In this document: piece by piece, positions 50,283 to 59,478 of the stretch
Position numbering within the stretch: the stretch's first letter is position 1
How the letters are laid out: the number at the start of each line of letters is the position of its first letter
Assembly: GCF_026240635.1 (NCBI RefSeq)
Contig: NZ_CP110848.1
Span: 622,501-686,500 of the forward strand
Length of the DNA stretch: 64,000 nt
Direction: 5' to 3'
Origin: Trichothermofontia sichuanensis B231
Lineage (GTDB): Bacteria > Cyanobacteriota > Cyanobacteriia > B231
The notes under the pieces: generated by a model
Databases searched by the model: none
The model's input: only the letters and a program-made list of their open reading frames with translations
Told to the model about the DNA's origin: nothing
Made by a program: the position numbers and the translations under genes

Positions 50283-51577
50283 ATGACGATCGCCCCACCA
50301 ACGCCTACCAAACTTCCCCCCTCGACCCATGAATTTGCCGAGATCATCCATCGTCTTGAAGCGGGGGGGCCATGCTGCCCGACACCCCCGAAAACTTGAT
50401 GCAAATTATCGGCATCTATAAAGCCTATGCGGTGCCGATGGATTTCTACTGGCGCGACTTGCTCTATATAGCTGAACGGGTGTTTCTCAATCCCTTCCCC
50501 TTTTTCAAATACTTTCTGCCCCAGGAATATCTTGATCTGCATAATCATTATGCGGGGGATGATGCGGATCTGCGGATCTGGCGAGGACCAGCAACTGCTC
50601 ACCCAGAACTGCTGGAGTTTATGGAAAAGGGCGAAATCAAGAAAAAATTGCCCAAGCTCATCCATCACCTCTGGCACGATCGCATCAATATGGAATTTGC
50701 TGAAGCCTGTATGCGGGCGATGCTCTGGCATCGGGATATGGGCGGTCAGTTCGATCCCTACCTGGACACCGAAGAATACATTGCAAATGCCGATCGCGCC
50801 ATTAAAGCCTACTTCCAGGGCAACCCGCTCATGTTGGGGCTATATAAACTGTTCCCCGATATGTTTATTGAGCAGGTGCGGCAGTTATCCTACTATGCTA
50901 ACCTGGGTCTGTTCTGGGAGGTGATGGCGCCGGTCTTTTTTGAAATGTCGGATCTCTACGACGAGGGCAAAATCACCAGTGTGCCAGAGGCGATGAATTT
51001 CCTAGTGAATGGCATTTTTGCGATCGCCGGTCGCCCCATTTATCACCATGTCTACATTCGGGGTGAATGCTACGAGATTATTTCCAAATCCAAGGGGTTT
51101 ATGTGGCTCTATGAAGCCGCCCTGCCCTATGTCGAGGCAGTTTTCTACCGCACGTCTCCCTTCCGGGGGACCAAATCCTATAATGCTCAGGCAAAACAGG
51201 TTCCCGATGATCAACGGGAGTTCCACTACGGCATTCTTTACGCCGATGTGTTTCCAGTTGGTTCAGCCGGAATTCCTCCAACTCTGTTGATGCAGGATAT
51301 GCTGCACTTTTTGCCCCCCTATCTGGTGGATTATTACCGTCAGCACTGCCGGGGAGAGGATGATATGTTGGTGCAGCTAGGGATTAGCTTCCAGCGATCG
51401 ATGTATTGTGTGACGTCCGCCGTGATCCAAGCCCTACGCACCGCCCTGCTCTATGACCTGGATGACCCCAATCCCAGGCATTTGCAGGCGAATCGGGCCT
51501 TTTTTGAAGCCCAACTCGATCGCTTTAAGCGCCCGGAAGCCCGCCTACGGGATATCCAACGCCAGGATTACCGTTAA
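50283..51577 (+). CDS. cupA: CO2-hydration protein CupA (ChpY), apparent frameshift near the N-terminus
   Basis: About 430 residues if corrected. CupA is the peripheral NDH-1MS subunit that carries out CO2 hydration. The conserved start (ATG 50283) reads MTIAPPTPTKLPPSTHEFAE then IIHRLEAGG, and the second frame continues with MLPDTPENLMQIIGIYKAYA to the stop. The join falls at a run of seven G (50363-50369); eight G would give the family sequence LEAGGAMLPDTPENLMQ. As read, translation from 50283 ends at about 50399, and the main frame could only start at the ATG at 50372. The rest (about 400 residues, incl. MDFYWRDLLYIAERVFLNPF) is intact. No cupS follows. Confidence 0.9.
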
Positions 51578-51602
51578 CTGTGCCCAGGTTGAGCGAGACT
51601 TC

Positions 51603-51680
51603 TATAGTCATTGCCATTTAGGCTGAAACAGCACCCTCACCCCCAACCCCTCTCCCAGATCGGGAGAAGGGCTTAGAGAC
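51603..51680 (+). repeat. Dispersed repeat family A, copy 10 (truncated)
   Basis: Left end and stem are present (TATAGTCATTGCCATTTAGG, then ctctcccagatcgggagaagg), but the right end TTATTTGGATTGACCATA is missing and replaced by unrelated sequence. Follows the cupA stop by about 26 bp. Confidence 0.8.
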
Positions 51681-51815
51681 ATCTCTTTCTAAGCTGAAAT
51701 AACTATACTTCTGAGCAGGTAGGGGTACCTGGCGGGGAGAGTGGGCCAGTTACCGGGAAGCGGCAGCCGCAGACAGGCGATTGCACTCCGCCGCCCTTCC
51801 CAGTTGTCAATCCCC

Positions 51816-52364
51816 TTAGCGGAAATTCAGGCCAACGCCCCCCTGGAGAGAAACGGCTGCGCCCCCAGCTTCCCGATAGGCATCAAAGGCAATAATGGCA
51901 TTGCCAAATAACACCAAATTAGTATCAGGAATGGCAAAGTCGATCCCCGGCTGAATCGCAAAAGAATTCTGGTTACCGACCGGCGAGGGTGACTCCCCCT
52001 TTGAGAACGAATACCCCACCCCGATATAGGCATCACTTTGCCAACTGAGCGGAAAATCGTAGGAGATTGTGGGGACAAACGCTGTGGTTGGGTTGAACAG
52101 AAGCGTTTGCGTCCGCAGGGAGATAGGCACCTCTAGAATTTTGTACCGTGTCGCAAAGACCGCTGCGCTCTTGCGCTCTTCGCTATCAACCGCCCCATTC
52201 CTTGTCCCTTCGGTCAGACCAGCAGAAAAACCAATCCCGACATAACTGCCGTAGGCGGCCTGGGCTTGGACAGCAGGGCTATTCACTATCCAAGCCGCGA
52301 TCGCACTGCCCCCCACCCATGCGATCGTACTTAAACTGAGACCCAAATCATATAAACGTCGCAT
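51816..52364 (-). CDS. Probable outer-membrane beta-barrel protein
   Basis: About 182 residues. Signal peptide at the N-terminus (LSLSTIAWVGGSAIAAWIV, cleavage probably after AVQAQA). The mature part alternates short beta-strand segments with Gly/Ser turns (GSYVGIGFSAGLTEG, DAYIGVGYSFSKG) and ends in the strand GGVGLNFR, typical of small barrels such as porin-like proteins. No family is recognised. A GTG at 52382 is in frame, but the ATG at 52364 has AAGGAG about 7 bp upstream and is the better start. Confidence 0.72.
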   Translation of the reverse strand: MRRLYDLGLSLSTIAWVGGSAIAAWIVNSPAVQAQAAYGSYVGIGFSAGLTEGTRNGAVDSEERKSAAVFATRYKILEVPISLRTQTLLFNPTTAFVPTISYDFPLSWQSDAYIGVGYSFSKGESPSPVGNQNSFAIQPGIDFAIPDTNLVLFGNAIIAFDAYREAGGAAVSLQGGVGLNFR

Positions 52365-52423
52365 CTGCCGCTCCTTCTTCACATCAAACCAATAGGACTC
52401 ATGATTGCCAATACGGGCAATCG

Positions 52424-52449
52424 TCTTAGGCCATGATCTTAGGCCATTA
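52424..52449. repeat. 13-bp near-perfect tandem duplication
   Basis: TCTTAGGCCATGA is followed by TCTTAGGCCATTA. It lies upstream of the outer-membrane protein gene. Confidence 0.85.
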
Positions 52450-52609
52450 TTCTAAACAGGTGTCCCCAGTATGGCACCTCGGCATCTTGAGTCAATATCT
52501 TGGGTGTTCATCTGGGAGCAACCCCCACCAACGCCTGATTGGACTCGTTTACCTTAGCAAAGGTTGGCTATTTTGCCCCATCCCTAAGACGACCCCTGAG
52601 CAGCGTCGT

Positions 52610-54877
52610 TTACTGAGCACGACTCGATGGTGCCCAGCATTGGGGATGAATCCCCCCATGTTGGCAAATGTAATCAATCTGGGTTTGGTTAAGATTGCGC
52701 ACCTTAGTAAAATTCACCCCCTGCACGATCGTTGATAAGCTGGTATCACTCGCCGGACGCACAAACTCACTGCTGGCAGCGGTCGTGGATTGGGTAAAGA
52801 CCACCCGATAAAAATCCGCATCCTCCAAATTGGCCCCCCGCAGATCCGCCAGACTCAGGTCTGCATGATGTAATCGAGCAAACTGGAGTTGGGCACCCTG
52901 GAGGTCAGCTCCGGCTAGTCGGGCTGCACTGAGGTTGGCCCGCTGGAGATGCGATCGCTGTAAGTTAGCCCCTGACAGATCGGCCCCCTGCCAGTCAGAG
53001 GCGGTTAAATCGGCTAGGGGCAACTGGGCACCTAACGCCTTGACTTGGCTCATCTGTGCCCCGTGAAGATTGGCCTGGGTGAGGTTGGCATTTCCCAGAT
53101 CAGCGCCGGTGAAACTGGCCTGCTCCAGAATTGCCCGCTCCAGGTTAGCACGGCTGAGGTTGGCACTGCTCAGATTGGCCCCCGTCAGTTGCGCTCCGAC
53201 GAGATCGGCCTTTTGTAAATTGCTCCGCATCAGGTTACTGCGTTTCAACCGAACATGGCTCAAGAATGCACCGGCAAGATCAGCCTCCTTCAGATCCGTA
53301 CCACTGAGATCGGCAACCCAATCGTCAAACGTCCCCCAGCGCCCATCATCCCCTGGCCCGTAAAAACGGCTGCCCCGCAAGCTGGCTCCCACGAGGGTGG
53401 CTCCCCGTAATTGCACCCCAGCCAGATCCACCTTGTCCAGGTTTAGGGTGAATTGGGCTAGGGGTGAGACCGTTTGGCCCAGGTTCACCTGGCTCAGATC
53501 CAGATTGTGGATCTGGCCACTATAGAGCACGAGGATCTTCGCGATCGCCCGCTGGGTCGCCTGCAAACGGATTAAGATCAGGGTCTGGGCCTCCTGCTCA
53601 GCAGCAAACCGGAGGGAACTGAGATCATTCCGCAGGGTACGATTGAGGCGATGCAGGTAAGGTAAGGCTGGAGGCCCGGTACTGACGAGGGCCTGGTGCA
53701 GGGTCTCCATCAGCGGCGCTTGGGTTTCCTGGCTGAGTAAGTCTACCAACAACGGAATCGCCCGTGGCTCCCGCACCTGTCCCCCGGCATTCAGGGCGCC
53801 CAGCGCCAAAATCGCTTCCTGTCGCTCATCGGTTCCCGCATCAGACGCGGGACTGAGCAGACGCACAAGGGTGAGAAAGACCTCATTTCCCTGGTTTTGC
53901 AGTTCACGCTGGTTCGTCTGGCCCTGAACATAAAACTGAATACCGACAACTGTGCCGAGGACTGCCGTCAAACTGGACAGCAGCACAATCAGCAAGGTTA
54001 ATCCCGGATGTTGCCGCATCCACGCCCAAAGCCCCCGACGGCGAGGGATTTCCGGAGCCAGGACAATAGAGGTGATCACTGCCTGTTCCTGGAGATCCCG
54101 CCAGTTAGCCGCCGCCGGATCAGCGGCGTTGACGGTGTCAACCGTTATGCCGGGATAACTGGACCTCGTGTCTGGCCATTGCCAAGTTGTCTGGCCAGAC
54201 ACGGGGTGACGTCGCCGTTGGCTGGTATTGGCTGCCAACACATAGGTCCCCGCCAGCCGATCGTGCCAGGTGCGACGGTGGCGATCGCTAAGAGCCACAC
54301 TGCCTGCAACCGTCATTAAGGTCCCTATCAGCAGGATCAAAATGCGCAAATCGGGAAACGCGCCAGTATAACGCCACACCACGTAGGCCATACCCACAGG
54401 CACCCCCCAGCGTCCACCCAATTCCCGCAGTAGCGATCGCGCGAAACCAGGCGGCATCCCTGCGGCATCAACCACTTGCAACCCTAGCCAGCGCTTCGGC
54501 AGAGTTTGTCCTGTTTTGCCCAGTGCATAGAGTTGCCAGCCCACGACCAGCAACGGCAGGAGTAGAGCACTTGACCACAAGAGATTCGTGAGAGGAGCCA
54601 CTAGGCGATCGGGCTGACGTCGGGGGATCGCCAGCGTTTGGGCGATTGTCTCCTGGGTGGCTACCACCACTGGATTCAGAGGCACTGGTGTACCCTTAAA
54701 GGCATGGTTAGCCTGTTGCCCCAGACTCCAGGGAATCGCACTACTTGCGACAACTAGGGAAACCTCGATCGTCCAAGCACTCAAGCGCCGCCAACTGACC
54801 GGCAACGCCCTGGGACGCAACCGCTTACCAGATCGTTTAGTGGGGGCAACCCTATTACGGACGCTTGGACTTGCCAT
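52610..54877 (-). CDS. RDD-domain membrane protein with C-terminal pentapeptide repeats
   Basis: 755 residues. The N-terminal part (about 25-235) is an RDD domain with hydrophobic helices around 36-55, 98-120 and 178-195 (LRILILLIGTLMTVAGSVA), ending with TWHDRLAGTYVL. A further membrane helix lies at about 290-312 (HPGLTLLIVLLSSLTAVLGTV), then a linker of about 120 residues with HEAT-like stretches (EAILALGALNAGG). From about 480 on come many pentapeptide repeats A(D/N)LXX (ADLAGAFLSHVRLKRSNLMR, ANLSSANLSRANLERA), forming a right-handed quadrilateral beta-helix. The role is unknown; pentapeptide proteins are abundant in cyanobacteria. Confidence 0.9.
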   Translation of the reverse strand: MASPSVRNRVAPTKRSGKRLRPRALPVSWRRLSAWTIEVSLVVASSAIPWSLGQQANHAFKGTPVPLNPVVVATQETIAQTLAIPRRQPDRLVAPLTNLLWSSALLLPLLVVGWQLYALGKTGQTLPKRWLGLQVVDAAGMPPGFARSLLRELGGRWGVPVGMAYVVWRYTGAFPDLRILILLIGTLMTVAGSVALSDRHRRTWHDRLAGTYVLAANTSQRRRHPVSGQTTWQWPDTRSSYPGITVDTVNAADPAAANWRDLQEQAVITSIVLAPEIPRRRGLWAWMRQHPGLTLLIVLLSSLTAVLGTVVGIQFYVQGQTNQRELQNQGNEVFLTLVRLLSPASDAGTDERQEAILALGALNAGGQVREPRAIPLLVDLLSQETQAPLMETLHQALVSTGPPALPYLHRLNRTLRNDLSSLRFAAEQEAQTLILIRLQATQRAIAKILVLYSGQIHNLDLSQVNLGQTVSPLAQFTLNLDKVDLAGVQLRGATLVGASLRGSRFYGPGDDGRWGTFDDWVADLSGTDLKEADLAGAFLSHVRLKRSNLMRSNLQKADLVGAQLTGANLSSANLSRANLERAILEQASFTGADLGNANLTQANLHGAQMSQVKALGAQLPLADLTASDWQGADLSGANLQRSHLQRANLSAARLAGADLQGAQLQFARLHHADLSLADLRGANLEDADFYRVVFTQSTTAASSEFVRPASDTSLSTIVQGVNFTKVRNLNQTQIDYICQHGGIHPQCWAPSSRAQ

Positions 54878-55189
54878 TGTAAAGTCCTCGACTCACGGAT
54901 ACAATCCCTGCAATCTTCCCGCTGCCATTGTCTCGCAGCGGCAGGGGCCGAGCGCAAGACTCCCCATGTTGTACCTTACTGACTCCAAACTGCAAAGGGG
55001 CAACGGGTAATCGATCGTGAATACCGGGCAGTCCTCTTGCTGAGCCCAGCCTGCCCGCCTTCTACCAAGGAAACCGCGATCAGCTAACCGTGGCTAACCT
55101 CGTGAAGCCGTGCCAGGTGTTGAGTCATAGCCCTGAAGTCATTATCATGAACAGCTCTTCATCATGAACAGCTCTTCTGAGTTTATGGA
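54878..55189. other. Intergenic region with a 17-bp tandem duplication
   Basis: No gene is supported. ATCATGAACAGCTCTTC occurs twice back to back at 55144-55177. The family C copy follows immediately. Confidence 0.55.
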
Positions 55190-55283
55190 GTAAATCGTAT
55201 AGGTAACTACACATCAAAGAGCTGAAACGCTGAGTGTATGCTGGCGGCGCGCAGTTCCGCCACCATAAACTCAGGCGAGCCTC
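55190..55283. repeat. Dispersed repeat family C, copy 2
   Basis: Aligns with the copy at 40890-40995. Its hairpin is imperfect: TGAGTGTATGCTGGCGG at left and CCGCCACCATAAACTCA at right, with a longer loop. The sequence after it (ggcgagcctcattaa) parallels ggagagccggcttaa of copy 1. Confidence 0.75.
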
Positions 55284-55498
55284 ATTAAGATGATCATTAT
55301 AGACTAACTAACCTAAATTCAGAAATTCACCTGCTAAGCTGCATTCAAATTGGGGCTAAGATTAAATCTTAAAAAATTTGACGTTAAAGCTATCGGCTCG
55401 CGATCGGGTTGCTATGATTTGGGGCGATACTAAACGGTAGCCATGACTCGCTAACGTGGTAGTTATACCGATTTTAACGTCTACTCGATCGCCAGTTT
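55284..55498. other. Presumed promoter region of the GH63-like gene
   Basis: Moderately AT-rich, no gene. AACCTAAATTCAG and TTAAATCTTAAAAAATTTGA lie here, but I cannot assign promoter boxes. Confidence 0.35.
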
Positions 55499-58261
55499 AT
55501 GATGAACGCTGAACAAACTCGACTTAAGGCCGCCCGAGATCCCCAAACTCCCTGGAAGAAGTGGGGTCCCTATCTCAGTGAACGACAGTGGGGAACGGTA
55601 CGGGAAGACTACAGCGATGATGGCAATGCCTGGAACTATTTTTCCCATGATCAAGCGCGATCACGGGCTTACCGATGGGGTGAGGATGGATTGGCTGGGA
55701 TTTCCGATGATCATCAGGTGCTTTGCTTTGCCCTGGCCCTATGGAATGGTCAAGATCCCATTATTAAAGAACGCTTGTTTGGGTTAACCAACAGTGAGGG
55801 GAATCATGGCGAGGATGTGAAGGAATATTACTTCTACCTTGACAGCACGCCTACCCATTCCTATATGAAATATCTTTACAAATACCCCCAGGCGGCATAC
55901 CCCTATGAGGATTTAATTAATACTAACCGCAATCGTGGGCGGCACGAACCAGAGTACGAATTACTGGATACAGGGATTTTTGACGACGATCGCTACTTTG
56001 ATGTGTTTGTCGAATATGCCAAGGAGAGTCCAGAAGATCTTTTAATCCAGATTACGGTCTGTAACCGGGGACCTGAAGCTGCGCCGATCCATGTGCTGCC
56101 GACCCTGTGGTTCCGGAATACCTGGTCCTGGGGGGATGGCGGTTCTAAACCCGTGCTTAAGAATGTCAGTACGGCCCAAATGGCGATCGTTGAGGTCCAC
56201 CATACCGATCCGCTCTTCCAACAATGGCTGAGTGATTATTATTTCTACTGTGAGGCATCTCCCACTGGGGGTCAGAAGGTACCGCTCCTCTTCACGGAAA
56301 ATGAGACCAATAATGCCCGCCTCTTTGGGACGCCCAATGCCAGTCCCTATACCAAGGATGGCATTAACAACTACGTGGTCCACGGTCAAACCGATGCGGT
56401 AAATTCCACCCAGGGGACCAAAGTTGCACCCCACTATACCCTCACGGTAGCCGCAGGCGCAAGCTCGGTCATTCGTCTGCGTTTGGCCTGCAAAGCGGGG
56501 AGTGCGATCGCAAATCCCTTTGCCAATTTCGACACGATTTTCCAAACCCGTCGTCAAGAAGCGGATGCCTTTTATGAGGCGATTTCTCCTCCCTCACTAC
56601 AAGCGGCTGCCGATCGCATCAATGTGTGGCGGCAAGCCTTGGCCGGAATGCTCTGGACGAAACAGTATTTTTACTACGATGTAGATAAATGGCTTGAAGA
56701 GCATAATGTCAGACCCTGGGAACGGGAAAAACGCCAGTATATGCGCAATGGGGAGTGGTTCCATGTTCTCTGTGATGACATCATTTCCATGCCCGACAAG
56801 TGGGAATATCCCTGGTTTGCGGCGTGGGATTTAGCCTTTCATATGTTGCCGTTGGCGATCGTGGATTCTGATTTTGCCAAGGAACAGTTGGACCTGATGT
56901 TGCGCAATGACTACCTGCATCCTAATGGTCAAATTCCAGCCTATGAGTGGAACTTTGGCGATGTCAATCCCCCCGTCCATGCCTATGCCACGATGCAAAT
57001 TTATCTCCTGGATAAGGCGCGTAACGACGGTAAGGGCGATCTCAATTTTCTCAAATATGCCTTCTCAAAGTTATTGGTAAACTTTACTTGGTGGGTGAAC
57101 CGGAAGGATCGGGATGGTAACAATGTGTTTGAAGGCGGCTTTTTAGGGCTGGATAATATTGGGGTCTTCGATCGCAGTTCACCGCTACCCACCGGGGGCT
57201 ATTTAGAGCAGGCGGATGGGACAGCCTGGATGGTTTTCTTTAGTCAACAAATGCTACGCATTGCGGTTGAGCTAGCGGTCCATGATCCCCTCTATGAAGA
57301 ATTTGTCAGTAAGTTCTTTGAACATACGATGTGGATTGGCGGCGCAATGGATCGCATCGGCGAACATCATGATGAAATGTGGGATGAGGAAGACGGCTTT
57401 TTCTACGATGTCCTGCGCTTTCCCGATGGTAATGCCATGCGTCTGAAGGTGCGATCGCTCGTCGGCTTGTTACCCCTAGCTGCTGTAGCCATTTTTAGCC
57501 AAGAGGATCTGCTCAAGCTGCCTAACTTTATCAAACGCACTACCGACTTTTATCGTCGCCACCCGGAACTGACGGTGAATATGCATTTGCCCAATCAAGC
57601 AGGATTGGCCGGTCGGCGGATGCTGTGCCTATTTACGGAAGAAAAACTACGGCGGGTGCTGGCACGGATGCTGGATGAAAATGAATTCCTGAGTCCCTAT
57701 GGGATTCGATCGCTCTCGCGCTACCACCAGGATCATCCCTTTGTGTTCCATCACAATGGCCAGGAGTTCCGGGTTGCCTACGTGCCAGGGGATTCAGATA
57801 CAGGGATGTTTGGCGGTAATTCCAACTGGCGCGGTCCCGTCTGGATGCCGGTGAATATCCTGTTTGTCTCGGCCCTGCGACGCCTGTATGCCTTTTATGG
57901 GGATGACTTTAAGATCGAGTGCCCCACCGGATCGGGGCAGATAATGACGCTGCTGGAGGTGTCCCGCGAATTGAGTGAGCGCCTGATCCGTCTTTTCCTC
58001 AAGGACAGTAACCAGCGTCGCCCGATCTATGGAGTAGCAGAAAAATTTCAAACCGATCCCCATTGGCGGGATCTGATTCTATTTTATGAATATTTCCACG
58101 GCGATCATGGAGCGGGGATCGGCGCAAGTCATCAAACCGGTTGGACGGGGTGTGTGGCCACGCTAATCCAAACCTCAGGAATGTTCTCGAAAGAACTCAT
58201 TAAGGAACTGCTCCAGGCTCCTGATGTGGAGTACGAATTCATGCGTCGCTATAGACGCTAA
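55499..58261 (+). CDS. GH63/MGH1-like glycoside hydrolase (glucosidase family)
   Basis: 920 residues, probably cytoplasmic (no signal peptide). Recognised by the family pattern KERLFGLTNSEGNHGEDVKE, SYMKYLYKYPQAAYPYEDL, then the (alpha/alpha)6 catalytic domain (about 370-900) with PWFAAWDLAFHMLPLAIVD, IPAYEWNFGDVNPPVHAYA, YRGGFLGLDNIGVFDRS-type segments and GNSNWRGPVWMPVN near the C-terminus. Such proteins act on alpha-glucosidic bonds, possibly glucosylglycerate- or mannosylglycerate-type compatible solutes; the substrate is unproven. ATG at 55499 is followed directly by a second ATG, and either could be used. Confidence 0.88.
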   Translation: MMNAEQTRLKAARDPQTPWKKWGPYLSERQWGTVREDYSDDGNAWNYFSHDQARSRAYRWGEDGLAGISDDHQVLCFALALWNGQDPIIKERLFGLTNSEGNHGEDVKEYYFYLDSTPTHSYMKYLYKYPQAAYPYEDLINTNRNRGRHEPEYELLDTGIFDDDRYFDVFVEYAKESPEDLLIQITVCNRGPEAAPIHVLPTLWFRNTWSWGDGGSKPVLKNVSTAQMAIVEVHHTDPLFQQWLSDYYFYCEASPTGGQKVPLLFTENETNNARLFGTPNASPYTKDGINNYVVHGQTDAVNSTQGTKVAPHYTLTVAAGASSVIRLRLACKAGSAIANPFANFDTIFQTRRQEADAFYEAISPPSLQAAADRINVWRQALAGMLWTKQYFYYDVDKWLEEHNVRPWEREKRQYMRNGEWFHVLCDDIISMPDKWEYPWFAAWDLAFHMLPLAIVDSDFAKEQLDLMLRNDYLHPNGQIPAYEWNFGDVNPPVHAYATMQIYLLDKARNDGKGDLNFLKYAFSKLLVNFTWWVNRKDRDGNNVFEGGFLGLDNIGVFDRSSPLPTGGYLEQADGTAWMVFFSQQMLRIAVELAVHDPLYEEFVSKFFEHTMWIGGAMDRIGEHHDEMWDEEDGFFYDVLRFPDGNAMRLKVRSLVGLLPLAAVAIFSQEDLLKLPNFIKRTTDFYRRHPELTVNMHLPNQAGLAGRRMLCLFTEEKLRRVLARMLDENEFLSPYGIRSLSRYHQDHPFVFHHNGQEFRVAYVPGDSDTGMFGGNSNWRGPVWMPVNILFVSALRRLYAFYGDDFKIECPTGSGQIMTLLEVSRELSERLIRLFLKDSNQRRPIYGVAEKFQTDPHWRDLILFYEYFHGDHGAGIGASHQTGWTGCVATLIQTSGMFSKELIKELLQAPDVEYEFMRRYRR

Positions 58262-58315
58262 ATCGTATCGGGTTCCAGCCTTCATCCCCAGCCGCTCGCT
58301 CTACATGGGTGAGCG

Positions 58316-58513
58316 GTACAGCTTTACTTGGTTAGGCTGGGCAGTCCACGGGTGCGGCCCTCACCCTAAATCCCTCTCCCAGAGCGGGAGAGGGACTGGA
58401 AAATCCGGCTCCCCTTCTCCCCACTTGGGAGAAAGGGTTGGGGGATGAGGGCTGCCAGTCGGATCCAGATCCAACCGTTAACGGTGTACTGAGTCAATTA
58501 GGTAAAGGCTGTA
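58316..58513. repeat. Dispersed repeat family D, copy 5
   Basis: Contains ggtacagctttac, gggcagtccacgg, ctcaccctaaatccctctcc, the stem CTCTCCC/GGGAGAG, cttctccccacttgggag, gtcggatccagatcca, and the end aattaggtaaaggctgtaa. It is the longest copy and lacks an adjacent family A element. Confidence 0.75.
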
Positions 58514-58805
58514 AGCGATTTTTAAACTTGTATTGGCTAGACTTGAAACTTTGATTCGGTGGTTGATTAAGAGATGCCGTTGCGAGGGTCTCAACGTGCC
58601 CCATTGGCTCCGTCCTCCCGCTTTGCCCACCGCTTGTTAGGAATGAACAGCGTTTGCAACCTTGTGGCGAGATCATTCGGGGGTAGCCTATCTCGGGGCC
58701 TGCCCCTTTAAACCTGCAATCAGGAAGAGTCTATTAAAAAAACGCTGAGATACCCATCATCCCACCGACAATGGGAAAGTAGCGCACTAGCCCGCGGAGT
58801 CCCCT
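58514..58805. other. Intergenic region before the zinc-ribbon protein gene
   Basis: No gene supported. Only the short leader of the next gene is expected here. Confidence 0.35.
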
Positions 58806-59393
58806 ATGGCTTACGGATGCGAAATTGGTCCAGGTCGAAGCGTTTACCTCGATAATCTGGGTAACCAAACGGTTGTTACGATCGCCAGCAGCGGTCCCGG
58901 TCAACAACAACAGGCTAGTAACAGCTTCACCACTGGCGTTTGGACACAGCCACCCCAAATTTTTCAAGCGGGGGAGGGGGTAGTGATCCGCATTAGCACT
59001 GCGCAGGGTTATCAGGATATTCAAATCCTGGGCAGTAGTATGAGCATGATGTCCGGGAACTTTAGCCATCAAGGCTTGCAACAACTTCAGGTGCAACCAG
59101 TACAGCAACCCCCTAGCGCAGCCATGCCATCGATGCCAGCAATGCCGCCGATGCAACCCATGCCACCGATGCCGCCGATGCCGCCGATGCAACCCATGCC
59201 ACCGGGAGGTGGAATGCAGATGAGTTTGCATCCAATGGAGATGCGCATGGGCAATATGGAGATGCGCATGGGCGATAGGGCGATCGCGGCGCCCAGTGCC
59301 TCAACAACGGTCCGACGGTTTTGTAGCCAGTGCGGCGCAGCCGTACAACCGGGAGATCGCTTTTGTGCCAGTTGTGGCCATCAATTGGCCTGA
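58806..59393 (+). CDS. Zinc-ribbon protein with Met/Pro-rich linker
   Basis: 195 residues, family not named. N-terminal ordered part (about 1-100) is Gly/Val-rich (GPGRSVYLDNLGNQTVVTIA, VVIRISTAQGYQDIQILGS). The middle (about 105-160) is low complexity: repeated MPPM/QPMPP units then MEMRMGN repeats. The C-terminus is a classic zinc ribbon, FCSQCGAAVQPGDRFCASCG, with four Cys for one zinc. It could be a scaffold or chaperone-like adapter; the Met-rich part resembles a metal-binding or disordered segment. Function unknown. Confidence 0.78.
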   Translation: MAYGCEIGPGRSVYLDNLGNQTVVTIASSGPGQQQQASNSFTTGVWTQPPQIFQAGEGVVIRISTAQGYQDIQILGSSMSMMSGNFSHQGLQQLQVQPVQQPPSAAMPSMPAMPPMQPMPPMPPMPPMQPMPPGGGMQMSLHPMEMRMGNMEMRMGDRAIAAPSASTTVRRFCSQCGAAVQPGDRFCASCGHQLA

Positions 59394-59399
59394 GGGTAA

Positions 59400-59457
59400 T
59401 TATAGTCACTACAATTTAGGCTGAAACAGCCCCCTCACCCCCAACCCCTCTTCCACT
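59400..59457 (+). repeat. Dispersed repeat family A, copy 11 (truncated)
   Basis: Only the left end remains (TATAGTCACTACAATTTAGG through ccccaacccctcttcc). It stops close to the folP stop codon at 59479. Confidence 0.75.
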
Positions 59458-59478
59458 GGTAGCCAATGTGGGGGCAGC

